Assembly: GCF_001486585.1 (NCBI RefSeq)
Contig: NZ_LN909043.1
Location: 187,361-251,360 of the forward strand
DNA from: Paenibacillus senegalimassiliensis
GTDB lineage: Bacteria > Bacillota > Bacilli > Paenibacillales > Paenibacillaceae
Length of the DNA: 64,000 nt
Direction: 5' to 3'
In this document: piece by piece, positions 51,345 to 60,521 of the stretch
Layout: the number at the start of each line of letters is the position of its first letter
Position numbering within the stretch: position 1 is the first letter of the stretch
Position numbers and translations under genes: made by a program
The notes under the pieces: generated by a model
Told to the model about the DNA's origin: nothing
What the model saw: only the letters and a program-made list of their open reading frames with translations
Database searches by the model: none

Positions 51345-51372
51345 TTGTCAGTTTATTAAATCCTATTATACA
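51345..51372 (+). promoter_or_regulatory. Candidate promoter of the peptide ABC operon
   Basis: TTGTCA (51345-51350), 16-bp spacer, TATACA (51367-51372), about 95 bases upstream of the first start. Confidence 0.5.
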
Positions 51373-51467
51373 TATCGGAAATAATATATTAAGATGTTCA
51401 GTATAGTTCCGGGACAGGGCAAAGCGTTACCGGAGATAGCCTAATACAGTTCAAAGGGGATATGGAG

Positions 51468-53036
51468 ATGAAGTTTTTCATAAAGGCCAATGCTGTCGTA
51501 CTTATACTTACGCTGATCCTGGCCGGATGCGGCGGGAAGGAAGCGGGAAGCGGGGCGGCGCCTGGCGGAAGCAACTCGACAAACGGCGAGCCTGCGGGGG
51601 AGAAGACTCTGACTATTGCCCAAGGCAATGACATTATGGGTTTTGATATTCACAACCATAGCAACACGCCTACGGAAGCTGTCCATATTAATTTGTTCGA
51701 ATACCTGGTGAAGAAGGATAAGGATATGAACCGGGTACCGGGGCTTGCGCTTTCCTGGGAGAAGCTGGACGACCTCACCTGGCGTTTTCAGCTTCGCGAT
51801 GATGTGAAATTTCACAACGGCGATCCTTTTACCTCCGCTGACGTCAAGTACACGCTTGACCGGGTGAGGGCAGACAAGACACTCGTCGATAACAGTGCCT
51901 ATAAATTGATTGAATCTGTGAATATCATAGATGATCATACCGTGGATATCGTTACGTCCGTGCCGGACCCGATCTTGCTTAACCGCTTGTCTCGCCTTGG
52001 CTCGGGAGTGCTGCCATCGAAATATATTGAAGAGAATGGGTTTGATTATTTCTTGAAAAATCCGATTGGTACAGGTCCTTACAAATTCAGCAATTGGATC
52101 AGGGATGACCGGATTGAACTGGTTAAGAACAGCGATTATTACGGGGATGAACCGAAGTGGGACAAGCTGGTGTTCCGGGCCATCCCGGAGGACTCGACAA
52201 GGGTAGCCGAGGTATTAACCGGAAATGTGGATATCGCAATGAATATTCCACCGGAGGATATGGAGCGCATTGAGTCAAATGACACTACGCACACGATTCA
52301 ATTTGCTAGTCAACGCGTTATGAATTTGATTGTGCGGCATACCGAGGGGAGAGTGACGGCCGATCCTAAGGTACGCGAAGCCATTGATTTGGCTATAGAC
52401 AAGCAAGCGCTGGTCGATGGCATTGTGGAGGGAGCGGGCGTAGTGACTCGCACCGGCGTAGGTCCCGGTAACTTTGGAGCACAGCCGGATCTATACGAAG
52501 CGGCGTTATATGATCCGGAGAAAGCCAAGCAGCTACTGGCAGAAGCGGGTTACCCGGATGGGTTGACCCTGACCTTGTCCTCTCCGACGGGCCGCTATAT
52601 GAAGGACAAGGATATTGCGCAGGCCATAGCCGCTAACCTTGAGGAGGTTGGCATCAAGGTGAACCTGGAAATTCTGGAGTGGAGTAAATTCTCTGAGAAG
52701 AACAAGTCGAATAGCTTCGATGAATTGTATCTGTTTGGTAACGGCAATTCGATGTTTGATGCTTATCTCCCGCTTAGCAATAACAGCGCGCAAAATGTGG
52801 TCGGCAGCATTGATTACAACAATCCCCGAGTGGAGGAATTGCTGTCATTGGCAGAAAAAAATCTGAATGAGCCGGAGCGTGAGCAGCAGTTGCAGGAGGT
52901 TCAGAATATTCTTGCAGAGGATCGTCCCAGAATTTATCTCTTCCAGACCAAATCCAATTATGGTGTCAACGATCGCATCGAATATCAGCCGCGATTGGAT
53001 GAAATGTTCATTGCCGACGAGATCCTCTTGAAATAA
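51468..53036 (+). CDS. Dipeptide/oligopeptide ABC transporter, binding lipoprotein
   Basis: A 522-residue SBP_bac_5 (DppA/OppA/NikA) lipoprotein. The signal peptide ends at LILAGCGG (Cys ~20). Family blocks: LTWRFQLRDDVKFHNGDPFTSADVKYTLDR (~100-130), NPIGTGPYKF (~190) and the C-terminal EVQNILAEDRPRIYLFQ. ATG 51468 is seven bases after AAAGGGGA; ATG 51462 touches that site. It begins the operon. Ligand is unknown: the downstream M20 amidohydrolase points to an N-acylated or aminoacylated compound. Confidence 0.9.
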   Translation: MKFFIKANAVVLILTLILAGCGGKEAGSGAAPGGSNSTNGEPAGEKTLTIAQGNDIMGFDIHNHSNTPTEAVHINLFEYLVKKDKDMNRVPGLALSWEKLDDLTWRFQLRDDVKFHNGDPFTSADVKYTLDRVRADKTLVDNSAYKLIESVNIIDDHTVDIVTSVPDPILLNRLSRLGSGVLPSKYIEENGFDYFLKNPIGTGPYKFSNWIRDDRIELVKNSDYYGDEPKWDKLVFRAIPEDSTRVAEVLTGNVDIAMNIPPEDMERIESNDTTHTIQFASQRVMNLIVRHTEGRVTADPKVREAIDLAIDKQALVDGIVEGAGVVTRTGVGPGNFGAQPDLYEAALYDPEKAKQLLAEAGYPDGLTLTLSSPTGRYMKDKDIAQAIAANLEEVGIKVNLEILEWSKFSEKNKSNSFDELYLFGNGNSMFDAYLPLSNNSAQNVVGSIDYNNPRVEELLSLAEKNLNEPEREQQLQEVQNILAEDRPRIYLFQTKSNYGVNDRIEYQPRLDEMFIADEILLK

Positions 53037-53115
53037 GCCAACTTAAATCAGATCCAGCAACCGGAACGGTCCCCAGTGGCCGATTCGGTTGCTGCTCAAT
53101 ATGGAGGGACTGCTC

Positions 53116-54033
53116 TTGGGCAAGTATATTTACCGAACTGTCCTGCAAATTGTGCCCGTACTGTTTATCATCTCGCTGATCGTATTCATTCTGGTTCATG
53201 TTACTGGCGATCCTGTCAATCTGATGCTTCCCGATACGGCTACTCCGGAGGAACGGGAAATATTGACGGCGGCACTTGGCCTGGATCAGCCACTGTATAT
53301 ACAGTACGGATTATATATGAAGAATTTACTGTCGGGTGACTTTGGCACTTCCTTCCGTTATAACGAGTCTGCCTTGCCCATTGTGCTGGAGAGGCTGCCG
53401 GCAAGCTTCGAACTGGCTGGGGCCGCCATGCTGATTGCCGTTGTCCTTGCTGTTCCCCTGGGTATTCTGTCTGCCGTCAAGCGCAATTCATTGCTCGACC
53501 TCATCCTGTCCAGCATCTCGGTGCTTGGCAAAGCGATGCCTAATTTCTGGGTAGGAATTATGCTGATCCTGCTGTTCTCGGTGTCGTTAGGAATGCTTCC
53601 CGTCTCCGGCCGGGGCACGTTACAGCATCTGGTGTTACCTGCGATTACGCTCGGTACGGGAGTATCCGTGGAGATGATGAGGTTGATCCGCTCCAGCATG
53701 CTGGAGATACTAGGCCAGGATTATATTCGTACAGCTAGAAGCAAGGGGCTATGGGAGACGGTAGTCATCAACAAACATGCGCTGCGAAATGCCTTGATTC
53801 CGGTGGTTACCATTACTGCGCTACAACTGACCAATTTGGTGAGTGGAGCTCTGGTTACCGAGACCGTATTCGCATGGCCCGGAATGGGACAACTGCTCGT
53901 GCAGGCTGTCTATACGCATGATATGGCGATTGTGCAGGCCGCGGTGTTCGTGATTGCCTTAATGGTTATTTTCGTCAACCTGGCCTCTGACATCGTCTAT
54001 GGATTGCTTGATCCCCGTATCAAATATCGTTGA
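53116..54033 (+). CDS. ABC transporter permease, DppB type
   Basis: A 305-residue permease with six transmembrane segments, N-terminal GKYIYRTVLQIVPVLFIISL and the EAA-type motif YIRTARSKGLWETVVINKHALRNALIPV (~205-232). TTG 53116 follows GGAGGGA by six bases; the nominal start at TTG 53089 lacks a site. Twelve bases before the next gene. Confidence 0.9.
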   Translation: MGKYIYRTVLQIVPVLFIISLIVFILVHVTGDPVNLMLPDTATPEEREILTAALGLDQPLYIQYGLYMKNLLSGDFGTSFRYNESALPIVLERLPASFELAGAAMLIAVVLAVPLGILSAVKRNSLLDLILSSISVLGKAMPNFWVGIMLILLFSVSLGMLPVSGRGTLQHLVLPAITLGTGVSVEMMRLIRSSMLEILGQDYIRTARSKGLWETVVINKHALRNALIPVVTITALQLTNLVSGALVTETVFAWPGMGQLLVQAVYTHDMAIVQAAVFVIALMVIFVNLASDIVYGLLDPRIKYR

Positions 54034-54045
54034 GGTGAAAAATAC

Positions 54046-54969
54046 ATGTCTGTAAGTGCAGAAACCAGCAGCCCGGCTGCTTTAGCAGTGGCCCCTCAGG
54101 CTTCCCCCAGGAAGCAGGAGCGACTAAAGCGTGGCCTACGCAAGCTGGTGAGGAGCAAAACCGGCTTGATTGGCGCTGTTTTATTACTACTCATCGTTGG
54201 CGTAGCCTTGTTCGCCCCCTGGATTGCTCCCCATAGTCCGGGCAAGACGAATGTCTCTGTCAAGCTGCTGCCACCGATGTGGATGTCAGAGGGAACGGCT
54301 ATGTATCCGCTGGGCACGGATAATCTGGGCCGCGATCTCTTAAGCCGGCTGGTCTATGGCTCTCGCGTATCGCTGATAGTGGGGTTATGCTCCGTGGCCC
54401 TTTCCGGCTTGATTGGCCTGGTGCTAGGACTGCTCTCCGGGTTCTATGGAGGCTGGATTGATCACTTGATTATGCGGGTGGTGGATGCGTTCCTGGCCAT
54501 CCCTACCATTCTGTTCATGCTGCTGATTATGTCTATTCTTGGGCCGGGGCTTGGCACGCTGATCTTTGTGATCGGTATTACTGGCTGGGTGTCGTATGCC
54601 CGTATGGTGCGCAGTGAGGTGCTAAGCATCCGCGAACGCGATTATGTCAGGTCCTCGCGCGCAGTGGGAGCAAGGAACCTGCGTATTCTGTTCGTTCATA
54701 TTTTGCCGAACGTCTTCTCGTCCTTTATCGTCATCTCCACCTTGAACGTAGCGGGGGTCATTATTTCGGAGGCTTCATTAAGCTTCATGGGGCTGGGCAT
54801 TCAACCGCCTGACGTATCCTGGGGAGGTATGCTGAGCGAGGGCAGGCAATATTTGGCCACAAGCTGGTGGGTTGCCACTTTCCCGGGGATTGCAATCACG
54901 ATTACTGTGCTGGCGATTATTTTTCTCGGGGACTGGTTGCGAGACACCTTGGACCCCAAGCTTAAATAG
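54046..54969 (+). CDS. ABC transporter permease, DppC type
   Basis: A 307-residue permease with a Pro/Ala/Ser-rich cytoplasmic N terminus (residues 1-35), six transmembrane segments, HPLGTD-like block YPLGTDNLGRDLLSRLVYGSR (~85) and the EAA loop YVRSSRAVGARNLRILFVHILPN (~200). Partner of the preceding DppB-type permease. Confidence 0.91.
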   Translation: MSVSAETSSPAALAVAPQASPRKQERLKRGLRKLVRSKTGLIGAVLLLLIVGVALFAPWIAPHSPGKTNVSVKLLPPMWMSEGTAMYPLGTDNLGRDLLSRLVYGSRVSLIVGLCSVALSGLIGLVLGLLSGFYGGWIDHLIMRVVDAFLAIPTILFMLLIMSILGPGLGTLIFVIGITGWVSYARMVRSEVLSIRERDYVRSSRAVGARNLRILFVHILPNVFSSFIVISTLNVAGVIISEASLSFMGLGIQPPDVSWGGMLSEGRQYLATSWWVATFPGIAITITVLAIIFLGDWLRDTLDPKLK

Positions 54970-54993
54970 ACCGGGGAGAAACGGAGGGGTTAC

Positions 54994-55977
54994 ATGTCAG
55001 AAGCAACATTGTTGGAGGTACGCGAGCTACAGACGGAATTTGTCACCGAAGAAGGGATTATTCCAGCAGTTAACGGCATTTCCCTTCATGTGTCCAAGGG
55101 AGAAACACTTGCATTGGTGGGGGAATCGGGTTGCGGCAAGAGCATCACTTCGTTATCCATTCTAGGTCTCATTGCCGAGCCGGGCCGGGTCACCGGGGGG
55201 AAGGTGCTGCTAGAGGGGCGTAATCTGCTGCATCTGTCCAGGAAGGAAATGCGGCGGGTGCGGGGCCAGGAAATCTCGATGATCTTCCAAGAGCCCATGA
55301 CCTCGCTTAATCCGGTATTTACGATTGGCAACCAAATTGGTGAATCGGTGCGCCGCCATCTCCGGCTGAACCGCAAGCAGGCGCGAGCCAAGAGCGTTGA
55401 AATGCTTGAGCTTGTCGGGATTGCCCATGCGGACAAGGTCGTGGATTATTTCCCCCATCAGCTATCCGGCGGCATGCGGCAGCGGGTGATGATTGCCATT
55501 GCCCTGTCGTGCAGCCCCAAGCTACTGATAGCGGATGAACCCACTACTGCCCTTGATGTGACTATTCAGGCGCAAATACTTGAGCTGATCGCCAGGTTGA
55601 GCAAGACGCTGGATACCGGCGTCATTTTAATTACCCACGACTTGGGGGTCGTGGCGGAAATGGCGGACAGAGTGGCGGTCATGTACGCGGGGGAGATTGT
55701 TGAGGAAGCTTCGGTGGAGGCGTTGTTCGAGCAGCCATTGCATCCATACACTCAAGGGCTGCTGAAGTCGCTGCCCAGCATCGAGGGACTGCAGGATGAG
55801 CTATACTCGATCCCCGGAACGGTGCCCAATTTGCTGGATAAGCCGCCAGGCTGCTTGTTTGCTCCCCGTTGCCCTTATGCGGATGGGCTGTGCGCCACGG
55901 TAAGGCCGCTATTGGAGGAACGGCGGGACCAGCACCGCGTGCGTTGTCACCATGCGTGTAAGGAGGAACGGTTATGA
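54994..55977 (+). CDS. ABC transporter ATPase, DppD type
   Basis: A 327-residue ATPase: Walker A GESGCGKS (~42-49), Q-loop [10 protein letters not shown], signature [15 protein letters not shown], Walker [13 protein letters not shown], switch ITHDLG. The C-terminal oligopeptide/dipeptide extension ([12 protein letters not shown], ~300) contains Cys residues that can bind an Fe-S cluster in related DppD proteins. Overlaps the next ATPase by four bases. Confidence 0.92.
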   Translation: MSEATLLEVRELQTEFVTEEGIIPAVNGISLHVSKGETLALVGESGCGKSITSLSILGLIAEPGRVTGGKVLLEGRNLLHLSRKEMRRVRGQEISMIFQEPMTSLNPVFTIGNQIGESVRRHLRLNRKQARAKSVEMLELVGIAHADKVVDYFPHQLSGGMRQRVMIAIALSCSPKLLIADEPTTALDVTIQAQILELIARLSKTLDTGVILITHDLGVVAEMADRVAVMYAGEIVEEASVEALFEQPLHPYTQGLLKSLPSIEGLQDELYSIPGTVPNLLDKPPGCLFAPRCPYADGLCATVRPLLEERRDQHRVRCHHACKEERL

Positions 55978-56966
55978 GCGAACAGTCCGTACGTCCACAA
56001 CGGTTGCTGGAAGTAAAGGGACTGAAGAAACACTATACCCGGAAGCAAGGGTTGTTCTCCCGTCAGCACACCGTGATTAAAGCGGTCGATGGTCTGGATT
56101 TCTATGTGAAGGAAGGGGAGACGCTTGGCATAGTTGGGGAATCCGGCTGCGGAAAATCTACAACCGGGCAGTTGATCCTGCAACTGTTGGAGCCTACCGC
56201 AGGAGAGATCTGGTTCCAAAATCAAAATTTGACGGCGATGAATGAGGAAGAGGTGCGAAGGGTCCGCCGCGAATTACAAATTATTTTCCAGGACCCCTAC
56301 AGTTCCTTGAATCCCCGGCTGAAAGTGAAGGACATTATCGCGGAGCCGCTGCGTGTGCATCGTCTGTCTACGGGCGCGGAGACCGAGCGGCTTGTGGCAG
56401 AGCTTCTGGAGGTGGTAGGCCTTGGAGCTCAGCATTTGAACAAATACCCTCATGAATTCAGCGGTGGACAGCGTCAGCGTCTGGGGATCGCGCGGGCACT
56501 CGCTATGAAACCGAAGTTGATCGTGTGTGATGAGCCAGTCTCGGCACTCGACGTATCCGTGCAATCGCAAATTTTGAATCTGCTTAAAAAATTGCAGCAG
56601 GAGTACCAGCTCACCTATATTTTCATCGCCCATGGCTTGGGGTCGGTGAAATACATCAGCGAGCGGATTGCGGTTATGTATTTGGGGAAAATCGTTGAGC
56701 TTGCCACAAGGGATGAACTGTTTGCGAGTCCTCGGCATCCCTATACCCAGGCGCTGCTCTCCGCTGTGCCTATTGCCGATCCCCGCAGGAAAAAAGAACG
56801 GATTATTCTGCAAGGAGATTTGCCCAATCCGGCTGATCTGCCTGTCGGTTGTAGCTTCCACCCACGTTGTCCCTTGGCATCGGAACGTTGTCGCCGGGAG
56901 GCGCCGCAGTTTGAGCAAGTGAGAGATGGACATGGGGTGGCCTGCCATTATCCCTTGAATTCATAG
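55974..56966 (+). CDS. ABC transporter ATPase, DppF/OppF type
   Basis: A 330-residue ATPase with Walker A GESGCGKS (~55-62), FQDPYSSLNPRLKV, signature FSGGQRQRLGIARALA, Walker B LIVCDEPVSALDVS and C-terminal FHPRCPLASERC. In the switch region the sequence is FIAHGLGSVKYIS: the usual AHDL/THDL reads AHGL, so the D after the switch His is Gly. Partner of the preceding ATPase. Confidence 0.92.
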   Translation: MSEQSVRPQRLLEVKGLKKHYTRKQGLFSRQHTVIKAVDGLDFYVKEGETLGIVGESGCGKSTTGQLILQLLEPTAGEIWFQNQNLTAMNEEEVRRVRRELQIIFQDPYSSLNPRLKVKDIIAEPLRVHRLSTGAETERLVAELLEVVGLGAQHLNKYPHEFSGGQRQRLGIARALAMKPKLIVCDEPVSALDVSVQSQILNLLKKLQQEYQLTYIFIAHGLGSVKYISERIAVMYLGKIVELATRDELFASPRHPYTQALLSAVPIADPRRKKERIILQGDLPNPADLPVGCSFHPRCPLASERCRREAPQFEQVRDGHGVACHYPLNS

Positions 56967-56995
56967 ATGAAACAACCCTAAGGAGGAAGAAACAG

Positions 56996-58288
56996 ATGGT
57001 CAATGTATTGCAAGAGAGCGCGGCGTTGCTCGATTATACGGTGGGAATCAGACGACACCTACACACCTATCCAGAACCGACATCCAAGGAATTCAATACC
57101 GTTAAGCTGATTATCAGTGAGCTCACCAAGGCGGGAATTCCCTATGAGAATATCCCGGATGGAGGCGTTTTAGGAATTATTGAAGGCAAGGTTCCCGGGA
57201 AAACGATTCTGCTGCGAGCGGACTGTGACGCTTTGCTAATGCAGGAGTCGCCCAACAATTTGCTTGGTCCAAAGACCTGTGTCAGTCAGGTGGATGGTGT
57301 AGCCCATATGTGCGGTCATGATTCCCATACCGCGATGCTGCTGGCTACCGGAAGAATTCTGCTGAAGCACAGAGATCAGCTTGAAGGCCGGGTTATTTTG
57401 CTCTTTGAACGAGGGGAAGAGGGCGGCAACAATATTTATTATGTAATGAAGCATATCCAGCAGCAGAATATCCGCATTGACGGTTGCTGGGCGCTGCATA
57501 TTGATCCTTTCCTGAACAAGGGGCTGATCAGTCTGGCTCCGGGTCCGAACTGTGGAGGGAATCTTAACTTCGAGATCAAGCTGACCGGCAAGGGCGGTCA
57601 TGCCTCACGGCCTGACCGCGCCAACAATCCTATTGATTGCTTTGTGGCGATTGCAACTGGGATTAAGGAGCTGCGCATGCGATATATCGATCCAACGGAG
57701 CCGTTGACCGTCAGCTTGGGGATGGTGCAAGGGGGAACACGGCGGAACGTAATACCGGAATCGTTGGAATTTGCTGGCACCGTACGTTTCTTCAATGGGG
57801 AGACAGGTCGCATTTACCGGGAAGAGCTGCGCAAGGTAATTACCAAGACGGCGGAGATTTATGGCTGCGAGGTAGAGTTCCAGGTCTTCTCCGGTCCCAG
57901 TCTGCCGGTAGTCACTCAGGAGCAATGCTATGAAATTGCCAGGGATGCGGTGAGTGCAGCACTTGGGGAGGATTACGTAACGGTCAAAAAACGCAGCCTC
58001 GGCACCGAAAGCTTTGCGACCCTGACGGCTTATTATCCCGGCGTAGCTGCCAATGTCGGCGTGCGTAATGAGGAAAAGGGGATTGTGGCCGGGGTGCATC
58101 ATCCCCAGTTTGATATGGATGAAGATGCATTGCAGTATGGAATTGCCGCTAACGTGGCTTATGCCATCGCTTTTCTCCGCAATAAGGAAGAACTCGAATT
58201 TACTCCGTTCCCCGGGGATGCAGATGAAGTGCTGCGCTATACGAATCGTCCGGTGCCACCACGTTATGATGAGGTGGAGGTTATATGA
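56996..58288 (+). CDS. M20-family metallo-amidohydrolase
   Basis: A 430-residue peptidase M20D-type amidohydrolase (aminoacylase/hippuricase-like). Metal-site elements: HMCGHDSHTAML (Cys and His, ~102-113), FERGEEGGNN (Glu pair, ~137-146), WALHIDP (His) and AGVHHPQFDMDE (~365). The block is usually QPAEEG, here FERGEEG. It would hydrolyse an amide of the imported compound. AGGAGGAAGAAACAG precedes ATG 56996. The last 35 residues (FTPFPGDADEVLRYTNRPVPP) are an unusual tail. The end overlaps the next gene by four bases. Confidence 0.87.
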   Translation: MVNVLQESAALLDYTVGIRRHLHTYPEPTSKEFNTVKLIISELTKAGIPYENIPDGGVLGIIEGKVPGKTILLRADCDALLMQESPNNLLGPKTCVSQVDGVAHMCGHDSHTAMLLATGRILLKHRDQLEGRVILLFERGEEGGNNIYYVMKHIQQQNIRIDGCWALHIDPFLNKGLISLAPGPNCGGNLNFEIKLTGKGGHASRPDRANNPIDCFVAIATGIKELRMRYIDPTEPLTVSLGMVQGGTRRNVIPESLEFAGTVRFFNGETGRIYREELRKVITKTAEIYGCEVEFQVFSGPSLPVVTQEQCYEIARDAVSAALGEDYVTVKKRSLGTESFATLTAYYPGVAANVGVRNEEKGIVAGVHHPQFDMDEDALQYGIAANVAYAIAFLRNKEELEFTPFPGDADEVLRYTNRPVPPRYDEVEVI

Positions 58289-59466
58289 AGATAACGGACA
58301 TCGATATTTTGCCGGTTAATCGGTATTTATTTGTACAGGTTCACACGGATGAAGGACTGACCGGGTTGGGAGAATCCGGAGCCTGGGGATTTCTTGATGC
58401 TTCGCGTGAAGCGGTGGAGACCTTCAAATCGTATTTAATCGGTCAGGACCCGCTGCGAATTGAGCACCACTGGCAATACATGTATCGTTGCTGGCATTTT
58501 CGCGGAGCGGCAATCATGGGAGCGATCAGTGCCATTGACGTGGCTTTATGGGACATTGCTGGCAAATATTACGGCACTCCGGTATATAATCTGCTTGGCG
58601 GTAAAGTGCGAGATAAGGCGCGCGTGTATTATCATGTAGGCGGGAGAACGACGGAGGAAATGATTGAGAACCTTGTCGCCGCGAAGAACCAGGGGTTTAC
58701 TGCGGCGGGACACTTGTCGCCATTTCTGGATCAGCCTCGGACGGAGCCATTGAGTGAGACCTACGCGCAGCGTATCGGACATGCGATTGAACGAGTAGGA
58801 GCCTATCGTGAGGCGGTGGGCTATGATGTAGATTTATGCCTGGAGCTGCACCGACAGTTGAAGCCAACCGAAGCCATCGCTTTTGCCAAAGGCATTGAGA
58901 AATACCTTCCTTATTTCATTGAGGACCCGACGACGCCAGACAATCTGGATTCTACCGAACTGATTGCCAAGCATATCAATGTACCGATTGCTACGGGAGA
59001 GCGTCTTAATTCTCCAGAAGAATTTGCCCAATTGATTCGCAAGGACGCTGCGGCTTATATTCGGCCATGCGTATGTACCTGCGGAGGCATTACGGGGACG
59101 AAGAAGATTTCGGCGATTGCCGAGGCGTACGGGGTCAAGGTCGTTCCGCATAATCCCTTGAGCCCCGTGTCGACGGCGGCTTGCCTGCAAATTGCGGCCA
59201 GCATTCCGAACTTTGCCATTCTGGAATATCCGGGCGACGACCAGCCTGCCTTATCCGAGAAGTTTGGCTCCACCGGTGTAGAGAAGGGAGTGCGTAAGAA
59301 GGATATGGTTAAAGAAACCTTTGGTTGCCAGGATGGCTATATGGAACTGCCCGTTAAGCCGGGCATCGGCATTGAACTGGTAGACCGGGTGGCTGAGAAA
59401 TATCCGTATTCTCGCAGACCTTTACTGACCCGGCTGCATGAAGATGGGTCCGTCGTGGATCATTAG
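58285..59466 (+). CDS. Enolase-superfamily (mandelate racemase/muconate lactonizing) enzyme
   Basis: A 393-residue enzyme. N-terminal capping domain (~1-115: ITDIDILPVNRYLFVQVHTDEGLTGLGESG) then the TIM-barrel. Candidate metal ligands: Glu of CLELHRQL (~192), Glu of YFIEDPTTPD (~215) and Glu of ATGERL (~239); catalytic His in VVPHNPLSPVST (~290). The E-x-H first position is typical of the sugar-acid dehydratase/MLE-like branch. Metabolic role is open: with the M20 enzyme and ABC transporter it may act on the acid part released after import. Confidence 0.85.
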   Translation: MKITDIDILPVNRYLFVQVHTDEGLTGLGESGAWGFLDASREAVETFKSYLIGQDPLRIEHHWQYMYRCWHFRGAAIMGAISAIDVALWDIAGKYYGTPVYNLLGGKVRDKARVYYHVGGRTTEEMIENLVAAKNQGFTAAGHLSPFLDQPRTEPLSETYAQRIGHAIERVGAYREAVGYDVDLCLELHRQLKPTEAIAFAKGIEKYLPYFIEDPTTPDNLDSTELIAKHINVPIATGERLNSPEEFAQLIRKDAAAYIRPCVCTCGGITGTKKISAIAEAYGVKVVPHNPLSPVSTAACLQIAASIPNFAILEYPGDDQPALSEKFGSTGVEKGVRKKDMVKETFGCQDGYMELPVKPGIGIELVDRVAEKYPYSRRPLLTRLHEDGSVVDH

Positions 59467-60491
59467 CCTTTCAATGCTGTCCACTGGGCCAGCAGCTTCT
59501 GCTCATCCAGCTCGTAGCCGATGACCACCAGATAATGGGGCCCCCGGTAGGTGCTGGACTCATAGCGGAGCTGCTTGCCGGCATACTGGATCAGCGTGGC
59601 ATCTCCTGAGCCACTTATCGGGAGGTATCCCTTGGCCCGAAGGACTTGACTCCCTTGGGCCTTGAGGAATTTCCCCAATTCCCTTAACGAAAAGGGCGTA
59701 GGGTGGATGACCGGGAGATAAATGCTTTGAATACGGGAGAAGGAGGCGTTATCCTGATAATCCTGTTCTTTCTCGTGCCTATGAGCGGCACCTGGGGTGC
59801 TATGATGATGCTGGTGCTGGTGTGCCGCCGATACGACTTTAAGTCGGCTGGTAGACCTTGCCGAAAGCTGGAGCGGGAGCAGCCCATTCAGTATGAGATC
59901 CCCCTCGATTTTTGCTTGCACTGTATTGTAAATGGAAGCCGCATTATTATGCTTGCGAATAATTTGCGTCACCTTGGTTAGCTGAGCAGGAGAGATCAGG
60001 TCGGTTTTGTTGAGCAGGATCAGATCGGCTACGCTCATTTGCCGCCGCAGCGTGTGAACAAGCTGCTTGTCGGAGGCAAAGATGCTGTTGTAATCGAGCG
60101 CATTCTCGCCATCAATGACCGTCACGATCCGATGAAGGCTTACCTTATCCAGAAGTTCAGGTTCAGCCATGGCATCCACAACCTCCTCCGGGTTAGCCAC
60201 CCCCGTGAGTTCTACGATAATTACATCGGGAGCGAGAGCCAGCAATCCTTCCAGCGAACCGGTAATTTCACTTTTTTTGCTACAGCAAATACATCCGTCA
60301 AATAGCTTCTCCAGCGGCACATCCTTCGTCGCTTCCGCCAGAATGCGGCCATCCACATCCGCCTTGCCCAACTCGTTCATCAGAATGGCCGGCTTAAGCT
60401 GCCTGCTGTAAGTTTGCTTAATCAGCTCCAGGAGCAGCGTGGTTTTGCCACTGCCCAGAAAGCCGCTGAGAATAATGACCGGGGTCTTCAT
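59463..60491 (-). CDS. COG0523/CobW-family GTPase with His-rich loop
   Basis: A 342-residue metallochaperone GTPase: Walker A GFLGSGKTTLL (~10-20), metal motif GCICC (~66-70), VELTGVANPEEV, NKTD (~161). A His-rich loop AAHQHQHHHSTPGAAHRHEK lies at ~222-241, and the CobW C-terminal domain follows. Third gene of a minus-strand operon with a permease and TIGR03943 protein, behind a Zur-like box. Shares four bases with the convergent enolase-family gene. ATG 60491 follows AAGGAGGG. Confidence 0.87.
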   Translation of the reverse strand: MKTPVIILSGFLGSGKTTLLLELIKQTYSRQLKPAILMNELGKADVDGRILAEATKDVPLEKLFDGCICCSKKSEITGSLEGLLALAPDVIIVELTGVANPEEVVDAMAEPELLDKVSLHRIVTVIDGENALDYNSIFASDKQLVHTLRRQMSVADLILLNKTDLISPAQLTKVTQIIRKHNNAASIYNTVQAKIEGDLILNGLLPLQLSARSTSRLKVVSAAHQHQHHHSTPGAAHRHEKEQDYQDNASFSRIQSIYLPVIHPTPFSLRELGKFLKAQGSQVLRAKGYLPISGSGDATLIQYAGKQLRYESSTYRGPHYLVVIGYELDEQKLLAQWTALKG

Positions 60492-60521
60492 CTCTTAACT
60501 CCCTCCTTACCTGCTAATCTA

